NCBI GenBank assembly: GCA_039930045.1
Contig: JBDSQB010000016.1
Span: 248,001 to 312,000, forward strand
Reading direction: 5' to 3'
Origin: Chthoniobacterales bacterium
GTDB lineage: Bacteria; Verrucomicrobiota; Verrucomicrobiia; Chthoniobacterales; DASVRZ01
DNA: 64,000 nt
Below, in pieces: positions 27,449 through 36,171 of this stretch. Within the stretch, counting starts at the first letter, position 1. Each line of letters opens with the position of its first letter. Below the pieces are notes generated by a model, which worked only from the letters and a program-made list of their open reading frames with translations, had not been told where the DNA came from and made no database searches. The translations under genes were made by a program, and so were the position numbers.

Positions 27449-27727
27449 ATGGGCAAAGTGGCCATGCGAGTCTTCTACGACGGACGCGTCCAAGGCGTCG
27501 GCTTTCGGGCCACCGTCCGCTGGATCGCCGAGGGATTTGAAATCACCGGCTGGATCAAAAACCTCCCCGACGGTCGCGTCGAACTCCTCGTCCGGGGCGA
27601 GTCCCGCGAAGTGCGCGACTTCCTCGCCGCCATCCGCGAAAGCGAACTCGCCAGCCACATTAAATCCGCCCTCGAAGAGCCGACTTCCATAGAAATGGGA
27701 CAACGCGGCTTCTCCATCACCGCCTAA
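27449..27727 (+). CDS. Acylphosphatase
   Basis: A 92-residue alpha/beta enzyme hydrolysing acyl phosphates. It has the phosphate-binding VFYDGRVQGVGFRATVR with the catalytic Arg near residue 23, followed by GWIKNLPDGRVELLVRG with the conserved Asn. Length and both signature patterns fit the family. It begins three bases after the CAP-domain gene. Confidence 0.95.
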   Translation: MGKVAMRVFYDGRVQGVGFRATVRWIAEGFEITGWIKNLPDGRVELLVRGESREVRDFLAAIRESELASHIKSALEEPTSIEMGQRGFSITA

Positions 27728-28118
27728 GTTCTTAAATCCTGTGTGGCTTTCGCGGGAGGCATTTTCCCCGAAAAACTTGCGGCGAGTTGGATAATAATCC
27801 GGGACACCGGTGTTGCCGTTGCTACAAAGCTCGTCAGATTTCTCACACTCAGCCATGACGGATCGTATCACCGCAATGCAGAGAAGAACCCGGCGCGGTC
27901 ATCACCGGGGGCTGAATCCGACCCTGCTCCCAGCCATCCGCCCGCTCGTGTTTTGCCCGATCCCGAGGATACCAACGCGGCGAATACCACGCTGCCAGCG
28001 GTGAATGGGTAGATAGAGTATATACTAGGCTCTTTCACTGCTTTTTGCGCACCCACATTGCTATGCAAAAGAGAACGCTCGCCCATACCTAATTTGTGAG
28101 AAGACATGCCACACGAAA
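27728..28118. other. 391-bp interval without convincing gene, AT-richer toward its end
   Basis: Frames such as 27743-28012 are open but show Pro/Ala-rich composition without a family, initiation signal or matching codon use. The last 110 bases are AT-richer (for example agtatatactagg near 28018) and probably hold the promoter of the next gene. No repeats stand out. Confidence 0.5.
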
Positions 28119-28588
28119 ATGAAGCCCAACGAACGAGATGCTAAGGCAGTTTGGCACAACGGAGCTATCCCGGTGGCTCTCCGGCGTGGCGGGTCTCAGC
28201 CTATACGCCTTCGATTGCCGTTCGCTGCAGACAATCGCGAATGGTTGAAAAACGGCCCAAGGAAAAAGGAGCCTGAATGGAATACCGAAAAGAAGTTTTG
28301 GGAGCTTCCGTCGTCGCGGTTCAACGAGTTGGTTGAAAGGCTTCTTGAGAGGTTTGGACGTCTTTATATCATTCAGCCATACCGCGAGATGGAGGTTTGT
28401 GCCCTGCTTGTATGAATGCAGAAGGATTTGAGTGTCAGTGTTCGTGCATGGGAGCTAACCATGGCTCGGCGAATCATGGTGGTTGGTTTGAGGTAACAGA
28501 GACTTTCGCCGTCAAGTATGGTGAGAGCAGGCTGGCTTGCCGGTTACTGACTAAAGCCAAAGAAACCAGCAATACGATAACGTTTTAG
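28119..28588 (+). pseudogene. Cysteine-rich conserved small protein, disrupted by a -1 frameshift
   Basis: From ATG 28119 the frame encodes about 94 residues with KNGPRKKEPEWNTEKKFWEL and RLYIIQPYREMEVCA and then meets a stop at 28413-28415. The continuation CPACMNAEGFECQCSCMG, followed by HG, WFEVTETFAVKYG and CRLL, lies in the next frame (to 28588). Restoring one C in the CCC run at 28402-28404 would join them as EVCAPACMNA. Joined length would be about 156 residues with five clustered Cys and one His, possibly metal-binding. I recall similar proteins as uncharacterised small proteins, including in haloarchaea, but cannot confirm. Codon use is less GC-rich than neighbours. Confidence 0.65.
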
Positions 28589-28643
28589 ATTCGATAGAGC
28601 GGTCGCGAAACTCCTGATTCGCCAGTGACGCGGGTCTGGGGAA

Positions 28644-28695
28644 GGAAACAGAGTTTCCCAGCCAAGTGCGTTCCCCAAACAGGAGTTTGGGAACG
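28644..28695. repeat. Two adjacent hairpins with an AAACAG(G)AGTTT core
   Basis: The first hairpin (28644-28658) is GGAAAC, AGA, GTTTCC. The second (28669-28695) is CGTTCCCCAAAC, AGGA, GTTTGGGAACG with one bulge. Both share the core and differ in their outer arms. They lie in the 198-base gap between the frameshifted gene and the ABC operon, which otherwise holds nothing recognisable. Confidence 0.6.
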
Positions 28696-28786
28696 AGGGC
28701 GAACAAGGCGCACTTGCAGCGGGCGTTGGATATGGCGTCATCACTTCCCTTGCATGAGGCGGGGTTTCTTTCAATAGTGTGGGCCT

Positions 28787-29632
28787 GTGGAAACCCCCGC
28801 TGTTGCTGTTCGCAATCTCACCAAGATTTACCCGATCCCATTTCGGAGGGAGAAGCTCGTGGCGGTGCGTGATCTCACGCTGGAGGTGGCGCCGGGGCAG
28901 GTCTATGGATTGCTCGGTCCCAATGGCTCGGGCAAGAGCACGACGCTGAAAATCGTCCTCGGGCTGGTGACTCCGACTCGCGGGACGACGGAGATTTTTG
29001 GCCGCGACAGCAGTCTGGTCGAGAGCCGCGAGGAAGTGGGGTTTCTGCCGGAGAATCCCTATTTCTACAAGTATCTCACCGGCGAGGAGGCGATCCGGTT
29101 TTATGGAAAAATTTGCGGCTTGAAGCGCGATTATCTGGAAGCGCGCGTGGTGACTTTGCTCGAAATGGTCGGGCTCACCGATGCGCGGCACCGGCGGCTG
29201 GGCGGTTACTCGAAGGGGATGTTGCAGCGGATCGGCATCGCGCAGGCGATGGTGCAGGAGCCGCGCCTGCTCGTGCTCGATGAGCCGACGGCGGGTGTCG
29301 ATCCGGCGGGTTCGCGGGAGATTCGCGACATGATCGTGGGGTTGAAGGCGAGGGGAATCACGGTGCTGCTTTGCTCGCATCTCCTGGCCCAGGTGCAGGA
29401 AATCTGCGATCGCGTGGGCATCCTGTCCAAAGGGCTGCTGGTCCGCGAGGGACCGCTGGAGGAACTCATTTCCATTGAAAACCAGACGGAGGTCGTCATT
29501 CAGGACGCGTCGCCGGAGTTGCTGAAAAAGATCGAGGCGCTGGTGGCGGAGAACGAAGCTCAAGTCCTCTGGGCGCGCCGCCCGCAAACGACTTTGGAGC
29601 GGTTGTTCCTCGAAGAAACGGAGAAGAAATGA
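28787..29632 (+). CDS. ABC-2 exporter ATP-binding protein
   Basis: The 281-residue ATPase has Walker A LLGPNGSGKSTT near 41-52, the signature YSKGMLQRIGIAQAM (a common variant of the exporter signature), Walker B LLVLDEPTAGVDP and the H-loop SHLL. The start is GTG at 28787. The following gene encodes its permease, overlapping by four bases. Substrate is not evident; NatA- and CcmA-like ATPases are the nearest relatives. Confidence 0.92.
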   Translation: METPAVAVRNLTKIYPIPFRREKLVAVRDLTLEVAPGQVYGLLGPNGSGKSTTLKIVLGLVTPTRGTTEIFGRDSSLVESREEVGFLPENPYFYKYLTGEEAIRFYGKICGLKRDYLEARVVTLLEMVGLTDARHRRLGGYSKGMLQRIGIAQAMVQEPRLLVLDEPTAGVDPAGSREIRDMIVGLKARGITVLLCSHLLAQVQEICDRVGILSKGLLVREGPLEELISIENQTEVVIQDASPELLKKIEALVAENEAQVLWARRPQTTLERLFLEETEKK

Positions 29633-30522
29633 CGACGACCACACCCAGAAAGCGGAAGTTTTTTTCCTTCTCCCGCGTCCAGGCCATCGCCTGGAACACG
29701 CTCACGGAGCTGGTGCGGCTAAAGGTGTTTTATTTCCTCCTCCTCTTCGCGCTGGTGATCATCGGCAGCTCGCTGTTCATGATCCAATTCACCTTCCAGC
29801 AGGAGTTTCAGGTGCTGAAAGATGCGTCGCTCGGCGCGATGACGATTTTCACGTCGCTCTTGGCGATTCTGGCGACGGCCAATTTGCTGCCAAAGGACAT
29901 TGAGGATCGGACGCTCTACACGATTCTGGCGAAACCGGTGCCGCGTTTTGAGTATCTCGTCGGGAAACTGCTCGGGGTCTTTTTGCTCCTGCTGATCTCG
30001 GTGATTTGCATGTCACTCGTCTTCGTCGTGGTCCTCTGGCTGCGGCAGACGACGGTGCTCGCGCAGGTGCAGGCGGAGTTTGCGCGCAGTCCCGAGGACT
30101 TGGTCGTAAAGGTGCGCGAAGTCCGCGCGGCGGGGCTGACCCCTGCCATTTTCGAAGGCGTGACTTTGATTTATATCAAGGCCTGCCTGCTCGCGTCGCT
30201 GACGCTGCTCATCTCGACTTTCGCCTCATCGGCGATCTTCAGCACCATCGTGGCGGTCGTCGTTTATTTTATCGGCCATCTGCAATCAACCGCCCGCGAA
30301 TACTGGCTGGCCGATAGGAATGTGACTTGGCTCACCCGGGTTTTCACCGCGCTCGTCTCGCTTATTTTCCCCGATTTGCAGTTGTTCAACCTCGTGGACG
30401 ACATCGTCGCAGGCAATCCGGTGGCGACCGCGCTTTTCCTGAAAACCTGCGGGCTCGGCTGCCTCTACATCCTTTTCTACACGCTGGCGGCGCAGTTCAT
30501 CTTCGTGAAAAAGGAGCTGTGA
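29629..30522 (+). CDS. ABC-2 family transporter permease
   Basis: A 297-residue protein with about six hydrophobic segments: FYFLLLFALVIIGSSLFMIQF, then LLGVFLLLLISVICMSLVFV, SLTLLISTFASSAIFSTIVAVV and others. The soluble stretch with LPKDIEDRTLYTILAKPVPR is characteristic of ABC-2 permeases. Co-translated with the ATPase upstream. Its stop codon shares a base with the ATG of the next gene (TGATG). Confidence 0.88.
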   Translation: MTTTTPRKRKFFSFSRVQAIAWNTLTELVRLKVFYFLLLFALVIIGSSLFMIQFTFQQEFQVLKDASLGAMTIFTSLLAILATANLLPKDIEDRTLYTILAKPVPRFEYLVGKLLGVFLLLLISVICMSLVFVVVLWLRQTTVLAQVQAEFARSPEDLVVKVREVRAAGLTPAIFEGVTLIYIKACLLASLTLLISTFASSAIFSTIVAVVVYFIGHLQSTAREYWLADRNVTWLTRVFTALVSLIFPDLQLFNLVDDIVAGNPVATALFLKTCGLGCLYILFYTLAAQFIFVKKEL

Positions 30523-31277
30523 TGCGGCGGCTCGCGCTCATCGGATTGATCCTCGGCTTCGGCGCGCTGCGGCTGCCATTGGAGTTGCATTTGAATCAGG
30601 AGCATCAGGCGGCGCAGTTTCGCACGGCCAAGCTCGATCTTTCCCTCCGCGAACGCATCGGGCAGGCCAATTTCATCGCCGCGCTCAGCGGATTTCGTGC
30701 GCCCATAGCGGATATTCTGTGGATTCAGGCGCATACGGCCTGGGAGAAAACCGAATACGGCATCATGGCCCACATTTTCGACAATGTGACCTCGCTCCAG
30801 CCGCGGAACTTCTATTTTTGGGACAACGCCGCCTGGCACATGGCTTGGAATGGGAGTGTGTTCGCCTTTGAAAATCCGAAGCAGCCGCGGCTGGCCATTC
30901 GGAAAAAAGAGCAGCGCGAATTCTTCGATCTGGGAGAAGATTTTCTCATTCGTGGGATTAAGAACAACCCGGAGAGCTACCAGTTGCATCAAACTTACGC
31001 GCTTTTCCTCGAACAAAAGCGGCAGGACGAGTGCGGGGCGTCCGAACAATACCGTTTGGGGGCGAAATTGAAGGATGCACCGGCTTATATGGAGCGCGCG
31101 GCGGCGATTCATCTGGCGAGATGCCCCGGAAGTGAGAAGGTGGCATACGATCAGCTACGTAACCTGTGGCAGCGCGGAAAAGACGAACGAAAGCCGACCG
31201 TCATCACCCTACTTAAGACGCTTGAAGACCAACTCCACATTCCCGAAGAACAAAGGATTTACAAATCCGCCCGCTAA
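30522..31277 (+). CDS. Uncharacterised protein of the ABC-2 operon
   Basis: A 251-residue protein with an N-terminal hydrophobic helix (1-18). The rest is soluble and helical, with TPR-like character in the second half (LHQTYALFLEQKRQDE, YMERAAAIHLARCPG). Motifs include FRAPIADILWIQAHTAWEK and NFYFWDNAAWHMAWN. I do not recognise a family. Overlapping start with the permease indicates a common role in the exporter. Confidence 0.65.
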   Translation: MRRLALIGLILGFGALRLPLELHLNQEHQAAQFRTAKLDLSLRERIGQANFIAALSGFRAPIADILWIQAHTAWEKTEYGIMAHIFDNVTSLQPRNFYFWDNAAWHMAWNGSVFAFENPKQPRLAIRKKEQREFFDLGEDFLIRGIKNNPESYQLHQTYALFLEQKRQDECGASEQYRLGAKLKDAPAYMERAAAIHLARCPGSEKVAYDQLRNLWQRGKDERKPTVITLLKTLEDQLHIPEEQRIYKSAR

Positions 31278-31294
31278 AAGATAATTCCACGCTC

Positions 31295-32017
31295 ATGCGT
31301 TTTGCCATTTTCGGAGATATCCACGCCAACCTCGAAGCCTTGCAGGCGGTGCTCGCTGATGCCCAAAAGCAAAATTGCACGCACTACGTTTGCATGGGCG
31401 ATGTCGTCGGCTACAACGCCGATCCCCATGCCTGCGTGCAGATTATTCGCGAGTTGGATTGCCCTGTGGTGAAAGGGAATCACGACGAACAGGCCGCCAT
31501 GGTCGAGGCGCTCGACGGTTTCAACCCGCTGGCCGAGGAAGCCCTCAACTGGACGCGCGAAAACCTCACTCAGGAGGACAAAAACTGGCTCCGCGAAATG
31601 CGCATGGTGCGTCAGGTCCGCGATTTCACCATCGTCCACGCCACGCTCGATACGCCGCACAAATGGGGCTACGTCTTCAACCAGCTCGATGCCGCCGCGA
31701 GTTTTAGCTACCAGCACACGTCCGTTTGTTTCTTTGGCCACACCCACGCGCCGCGGGTTTACATTCGCGACGGCGCGGTCATCGGTCTGCCGCTCGATAA
31801 ATTGAAATTCGAGATGGGCAAAAAATATTTCATCAACGTCGGCAGCGTCGGGCAACCGCGCGACGGCGACTGGCGTTCCGCCTACACGATATACGACGCG
31901 AATCGGAACTTTATTGAACTTCGCCGAGTCGAGTACGATATCGATCTGGCCCAAGATAAAATCGTCGCCGCCGGACTTCCGCAACGCCTCGCCGACCGTC
32001 TGGCCTTGGGAAAATAA
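31295..32017 (+). CDS. Calcineurin-like metallophosphoesterase
   Basis: The 240-residue protein has metal-ligand motifs in order: FGDIHANLEAL (DxH, residues 7-9), GDVVGYNADP (GDxxG), VKGNHDEQ (GNHD), HATLD, FFGHTHAPRVY (GHTH). These define a YfcE/Ysh1-type phosphoesterase fold. Substrate is not predictable. It lies 17 bases after the previous gene and just ahead of a glycosyltransferase. Confidence 0.93.
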   Translation: MRFAIFGDIHANLEALQAVLADAQKQNCTHYVCMGDVVGYNADPHACVQIIRELDCPVVKGNHDEQAAMVEALDGFNPLAEEALNWTRENLTQEDKNWLREMRMVRQVRDFTIVHATLDTPHKWGYVFNQLDAAASFSYQHTSVCFFGHTHAPRVYIRDGAVIGLPLDKLKFEMGKKYFINVGSVGQPRDGDWRSAYTIYDANRNFIELRRVEYDIDLAQDKIVAAGLPQRLADRLALGK

Positions 32018-32022
32018 TCTCC

Positions 32023-32985
32023 GTGGATGATCCCCAGCGGATTCTGATTCTCAAGCCGTCGTCCCTCGGCGACGTGGTTCACACCTTGCCCGCCGTGGCC
32101 GCGATCCGGGCGCATTGGCCGCAAAGTGAAATCGCCTGGCTAATCAACCCCGAATGGGCACCGCTGCTGGAAGGCAATCCTGATGTAACTCGCATCATCG
32201 AGTTTCCGCGTCGTCAGTTTCGCGGCTTACGCGGCTGGCTGCGGATTCCTTCCTGGCTCGCCTCGCTGGGAAACTGGACGCCCGATCTGGCGCTGGATTT
32301 CCAAGGCTTGCTGCGCACGGCGTTGGTCGCGCGTTTTCTCGGCTCGAAGAAAATCATCGGCCTGTCCGACGCTCGCGAAGGTGCCTCTTTTTTCTATCAC
32401 GAAACCGTTCGCCTGCCCCGCACTCCGCTGCATGCAGTCGAACGCTACTCCCGTCTCGCCCGCCATTTGAGTGTGAGTGAAATGGAGCCGCCCGTCTTCC
32501 ATTTGCCCGAGGGAAAACGGCCTGCTGGCGATCTGCCCGAGCGTTTCATTTTGCTCCATCCCTTCTCGCGCGGTGAGGGGAAGTCCATGGAAAGCAGCGA
32601 TGTCGCCCGGCTCTGTCGCGACTTGCAGCCGCATCATGTCGTCCTCGTCGGCGGCGAGAAAACCGTGGATCACCTGCCGGAAAACGTCACCAATCTCCTC
32701 GGTAAAACGACTTTGGGCGAACTCATTTGGCTCATCCGTCGCGCCGATTTTACGGTCAGCGTCGATTCGGGTCCCATGCATATCGCGGCGGCGATCACCT
32801 CGCGACTCCTCTCTATTCACACCTGGAGCGACCCGCTGCTGGTCGGTCCTTACAATCGCGAAGCCTGGATTTGGAAAAACGCCGCGATCTGCCGCATGGG
32901 CGATTACCAGCCAAGTCCGGTGCAGAAAATGGATGCGCCGAGTCCGTCCGAAATTGCGGAATTTGTGCTGGCCAATCTAGCCTAG
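32023..32985 (+). CDS. Glycosyltransferase family 9 (heptosyltransferase-like)
   Basis: GT9 enzymes add heptose or other sugars to lipopolysaccharide or glycolipid at the inner membrane. The 320-residue protein has ILKPSSLGDVVHTLPA at residues 8-23, the usual GT9 N-terminus, LALDFQGLLRTA near 90, LLHPFSRGEGKSM, and SVDSGPMHIAAA near 245-257. The start is GTG at 32023, five bases after the previous stop. Its end overlaps the ptsI stop tail-to-tail by nine bases. Confidence 0.9.
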   Translation: MDDPQRILILKPSSLGDVVHTLPAVAAIRAHWPQSEIAWLINPEWAPLLEGNPDVTRIIEFPRRQFRGLRGWLRIPSWLASLGNWTPDLALDFQGLLRTALVARFLGSKKIIGLSDAREGASFFYHETVRLPRTPLHAVERYSRLARHLSVSEMEPPVFHLPEGKRPAGDLPERFILLHPFSRGEGKSMESSDVARLCRDLQPHHVVLVGGEKTVDHLPENVTNLLGKTTLGELIWLIRRADFTVSVDSGPMHIAAAITSRLLSIHTWSDPLLVGPYNREAWIWKNAAICRMGDYQPSPVQKMDAPSPSEIAEFVLANLA

Positions 32986-34737
32986 CAATTCGCCGTAATG
33001 CTCGCGGGCGTGAGCCTCGACCACCTCGAGGATTTCCTGCGCGGTGTCGAAGTTCAGTACGTGATCGGCGAGCCGCTCGCACTCGCTTTGATTGAGCGTC
33101 TGCACCGCCCGCTTGATGCGCGGCACCGACGGCACGGAGGCGCTCAATTCATCAATCCCGAGTCCGAGCAAAAGCGGAGTCAGACTCACATCACCCGCCA
33201 TTTCGCCGCAGACGCCGACCCAGATGCCGGCGGAATGCGCCGCGCGGACGACCATTTTAATCAACCGCAAAACTGCCGGATGCGTCGGCTGGTAGAGGTG
33301 TGCGATCTGCTCGTTCACGCGATCGACGGCGACGGTGTATTGGATGAGATCGTTGGTGCCGATGGAGAAGAAACTCACTTCGCGCGCCAGCAAATCGGCA
33401 CAAAGTGCCGCGCTCGGGACTTCGATCATCACGCCGACGTCGAGTTTTTCACCAAAAGCCTGGCCTTCGCCGCGCAACTCGTTTTTGCATTCGAGTAAGA
33501 TGGCGTTGGCTTTGCGCAATTCCTCCAAACTCGAGATCATGGGATACATGATCCGCACGTTTCCGACGGCGCTGGCTCGGAGGATGGCGCGCAACTGTGT
33601 CTTGAAAACCGGGACGTTTTCCAGACATAGCCGGATGGCGCGGCAGCCGAGAAACGGGTTGGGTTCCTTGCGTTCGTTGCCGACGAATTTATCGCCGCCA
33701 ATGTCCATCGTGCGGATGATGACCGAGTGCGGCAATGTCGCGCGGGCGACTTTCAGGTAAATCTCGTATTGCTCCTCCTCGGTGGGGTAATCGGTGCGGT
33801 TGAGGTAGAGAAATTCGGTGCGATAGAGTCCGATGCCTTCCGCGCCGCTTTCCTGCACGGCGGGCAGGTCGTTGGTCAATTCGATATTGGCAGAAAGGAC
33901 AATGCGGCGGCCATCGAGCGTGGTGGAAAGCGTCTCGCGCAGTTCGCTGAGGCGTTCCTCGACCTGCTCCTTCTGGACCTCGATCCGGCCATATTTTTCC
34001 AGCGTCGCCGCCGTCGGATTGATGAAGACGCAGCCCTGATAGCCGTCGATCAGGATGGTCTGGCCCTCGTGCAGATGGCCCATGAAATTCTCCAAACCGG
34101 CCACCGCCGGAATGTCGAGCGACCGTGCCATGATGGCCGTGTGCGATGTCTTGCTGCCGCCCTCGGTGGCGAAGCCGAGGACAAATTCGCGGTTCAGCAG
34201 CGCCGTGTCGGACGGAGTTAAATTTTGCGCCGCGATGATGTGCGGGTAATCCACCGAGGACAGCGGACGGCCGGTTTTCCCGAGCAGATTGCGGATCACG
34301 CGCCGGGTGACGTCGTGAATGTCGTAGGCGCGTTCGCGCAGATACGGGTCGTCGATTTTGCTGAGGGTGTCGGAGTAACGATTCGCCACGCTCAGGAAAA
34401 TCGTCTCCACGTTGAGCTTCTTCGCTTCAAGCGTCCGCAGCACTTCGTCGATCAAGGTCCGGTCCTCGACCACGAGCAGATGCGCGTCGAAAATACTCGC
34501 GTCCTTGGCCCCGATGGCCACGGCGATCCGCTGCTGCATGTCGATAATCTGGGCTCGGGTGGCGATCAAGGCTGCCTCGAAACGCTGCACCTCGTGCGGG
34601 AGATCGGCCTCGGTCAGTTCGATGCAAGGCGGCACTTCATCATCCGAGTGATGAATATAGAGCGTCCCGTGCGCGATGCCTGGGGCGACAGGAATTCCCT
34701 CAAAAGTTTTTTCTTGAGAAAAGTCGAGGTCGCTCAT
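32977..34737 (-). CDS. ptsI: PTS enzyme I (phosphoenolpyruvate-protein phosphotransferase)
   Basis: Transfers phosphate from PEP to HPr. The 586-residue length is standard. The phospho-His is His199 in GGSKTSHTAIMAR. The PEP-binding half includes GIGLYRTEFLYL, RTMDIGGDK and the C-terminal FFSIGTNDLIQYT, with the active-site Cys in WVGVCGEMAGD. No EIIA, EIIB or EIIC is encoded here. ATG 34737 is chosen over 34776 for family fit. It is about 100 bases downstream of HPr. Confidence 0.96.
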   Translation of the reverse strand: MSDLDFSQEKTFEGIPVAPGIAHGTLYIHHSDDEVPPCIELTEADLPHEVQRFEAALIATRAQIIDMQQRIAVAIGAKDASIFDAHLLVVEDRTLIDEVLRTLEAKKLNVETIFLSVANRYSDTLSKIDDPYLRERAYDIHDVTRRVIRNLLGKTGRPLSSVDYPHIIAAQNLTPSDTALLNREFVLGFATEGGSKTSHTAIMARSLDIPAVAGLENFMGHLHEGQTILIDGYQGCVFINPTAATLEKYGRIEVQKEQVEERLSELRETLSTTLDGRRIVLSANIELTNDLPAVQESGAEGIGLYRTEFLYLNRTDYPTEEEQYEIYLKVARATLPHSVIIRTMDIGGDKFVGNERKEPNPFLGCRAIRLCLENVPVFKTQLRAILRASAVGNVRIMYPMISSLEELRKANAILLECKNELRGEGQAFGEKLDVGVMIEVPSAALCADLLAREVSFFSIGTNDLIQYTVAVDRVNEQIAHLYQPTHPAVLRLIKMVVRAAHSAGIWVGVCGEMAGDVSLTPLLLGLGIDELSASVPSVPRIKRAVQTLNQSECERLADHVLNFDTAQEILEVVEAHAREHYGELLG

Positions 34738-34836
34738 GGTCAAACCCCTGATAGCGGTCTGCTTCTGGAAAAGCAATCCTAGAATTCCGCCGTCGAAAAA
34801 ACGGACTCTGATTCGACTGCAACTCCGCCCTGCGGC

Positions 34837-35145
34837 CTATTCCTCGTCGAATTTTCGGGAAATTAGGTCCTCGATCTCGCCGATCGCCTTCTCGGCATCC
34901 GAGCCATCCGCCGTCACGATCAATTTCGATCCTTGTCCCGCCGCCAGCATCATCAGCCCCATGATGCTTTTGCCATTCACTTGCTCGCCGTCCTTCTCCA
35001 CCCAAAGCTCGGCTTTGTGGCGATTGGCGATTTTCACAAACATTGCGGCTGGGCGCGCGTGCATCCCGAGCCGGTTTACGATCGTCAGTTCCTTGGTGAT
35101 CTTCTTCGCGCTGGTGTCTGTTGGCTTTCTACTGAGGAGTCCCAT
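34837..35145 (-). CDS. ptsH: HPr phosphocarrier protein
   Basis: A 102-residue HPr with a longer N-terminus (about 15 residues) than the classic 85-90. His29 in NRLGMHARPA is the EI phosphorylation site. Ser60 in GKSIMGLMML matches the HprK target Ser46. Both sites are intact, so it can be controlled by EI and by the kinase upstream. The ATG overlaps the hprK stop by one base (TAATG). Confidence 0.95.
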   Translation of the reverse strand: MGLLSRKPTDTSAKKITKELTIVNRLGMHARPAAMFVKIANRHKAELWVEKDGEQVNGKSIMGLMMLAAGQGSKLIVTADGSDAEKAIGEIEDLISRKFDEE

Positions 35146-36119
35146 TACTGATTAGTCCTATTTTCCATCAAACTTAGCAACCGCTTATTGAACTCCATCG
35201 CGCTATTTTGGCCCAAACCCTTCAGTTTTTGGTCCAGAGCCGCCACTTCGATCAACCGCGCCAGGTCGCGACCCATTTTCACCGGGATCAGAATGTGCGG
35301 CACGTGAATCCCCAGAATCTCGTAATATTGCTGGTCCAGCCCGATCCGGTCCACCTCCTCCAGCTCGTCCCAATCTTGCAGCGTGACCACCAGATCGAGC
35401 CGTTTCTCCAGTCGGATGCTCCCGATGCCGAAGATCGAGGAAACATTGATCACCCCGATTCCTCGCACCTCCATGTGGTAACGCGTCAAATCCGGCGCTG
35501 TGCCCACCAAATCGCGACCCTCCAAGGCCCGAAACCGCGTCACATCGTCCGCCACCAGGCTGTAGCCGCGCTCAATAAGGCCCAGTACGCACTCGCTTTT
35601 GCCCACCCCGCTTGCCCCGCGCACCAGCGTGCCCACGCCCATGATATCGACCATGCTCCCGTGCACCGAAGTCGTCGGGGCGAAATCCATTTCCAAGGCA
35701 ATCGTCGCCGCATTCGTGAACCGCATCGTCACCATCGGCGTCAAAAACACCGCCACTTGTTGCTTCACCGCTTCCTCCAGCAACGGCTTCGGAATCACGG
35801 CGCCCCGCGAGAAGACCAGGCACGGGATGTTCCGCGCGCAGACTTTCTGAAATCGCTCGCGCATCACCGCCGGGCCGAGCGTTTTCAGGTAAGTCAGTTC
35901 CGCACTGCCGATCACTTGGATGCGTTTCTCGGCGAAATAACTGAAGAAACCCGAGAGCGCGAGTCCGGGTCGATTGATCGTCGGTTCGCGAATCTCCCGG
36001 TCGAACCCGACGGCGGGCCCGACCAGCTTTAACCCGAGAATCTCGGCATGGCGGGCATAAAACTCCGCAATGGTCATCACGGGTTTTTTGACGGGAGATT
36101 TCTTGCGGGGAGGAGCCAT
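35145..36119 (-). CDS. hprK: HPr kinase/phosphorylase
   Basis: Phosphorylates and dephosphorylates the regulatory Ser of HPr. The 324-residue protein has the DRTGG-like N-terminal domain (GLALSGFFSYFAEKRIQVIG), catalytic HGSMVDIMGVG (His153), Walker A GASGVGKSE at 168-176, DDVTRF and the signature EVRGIGVINV. First of the hprK-ptsH-ptsI run; this order with Ser-HPr control is usual in Firmicutes and found in several Gram-negative phyla. Confidence 0.96.
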   Translation of the reverse strand: MAPPRKKSPVKKPVMTIAEFYARHAEILGLKLVGPAVGFDREIREPTINRPGLALSGFFSYFAEKRIQVIGSAELTYLKTLGPAVMRERFQKVCARNIPCLVFSRGAVIPKPLLEEAVKQQVAVFLTPMVTMRFTNAATIALEMDFAPTTSVHGSMVDIMGVGTLVRGASGVGKSECVLGLIERGYSLVADDVTRFRALEGRDLVGTAPDLTRYHMEVRGIGVINVSSIFGIGSIRLEKRLDLVVTLQDWDELEEVDRIGLDQQYYEILGIHVPHILIPVKMGRDLARLIEVAALDQKLKGLGQNSAMEFNKRLLSLMENRTNQ

Positions 36120-36171
36120 GTGCAGAGCACGATAACCAGCCTGCGCCGTTCTTTCACGCCTAAATTGCCAG

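Noticed and set aside
26183-27871. 562-codon minus-strand open frame opposite the CAP gene
   Set aside because: Low-complexity Gly/Ala/Asp composition, without initiation signal; the plus strand has a signal peptide and a CAP domain.
27743-28012. 89-codon plus-strand frame after the acylphosphatase gene
   Set aside because: No recognisable family, unusual composition and no start signal; treated as non-coding.
28544-29644. 366-codon minus-strand frame opposite the ABC ATPase
   Set aside because: The plus strand carries Walker A, Walker B and signature motifs; the minus frame has none.
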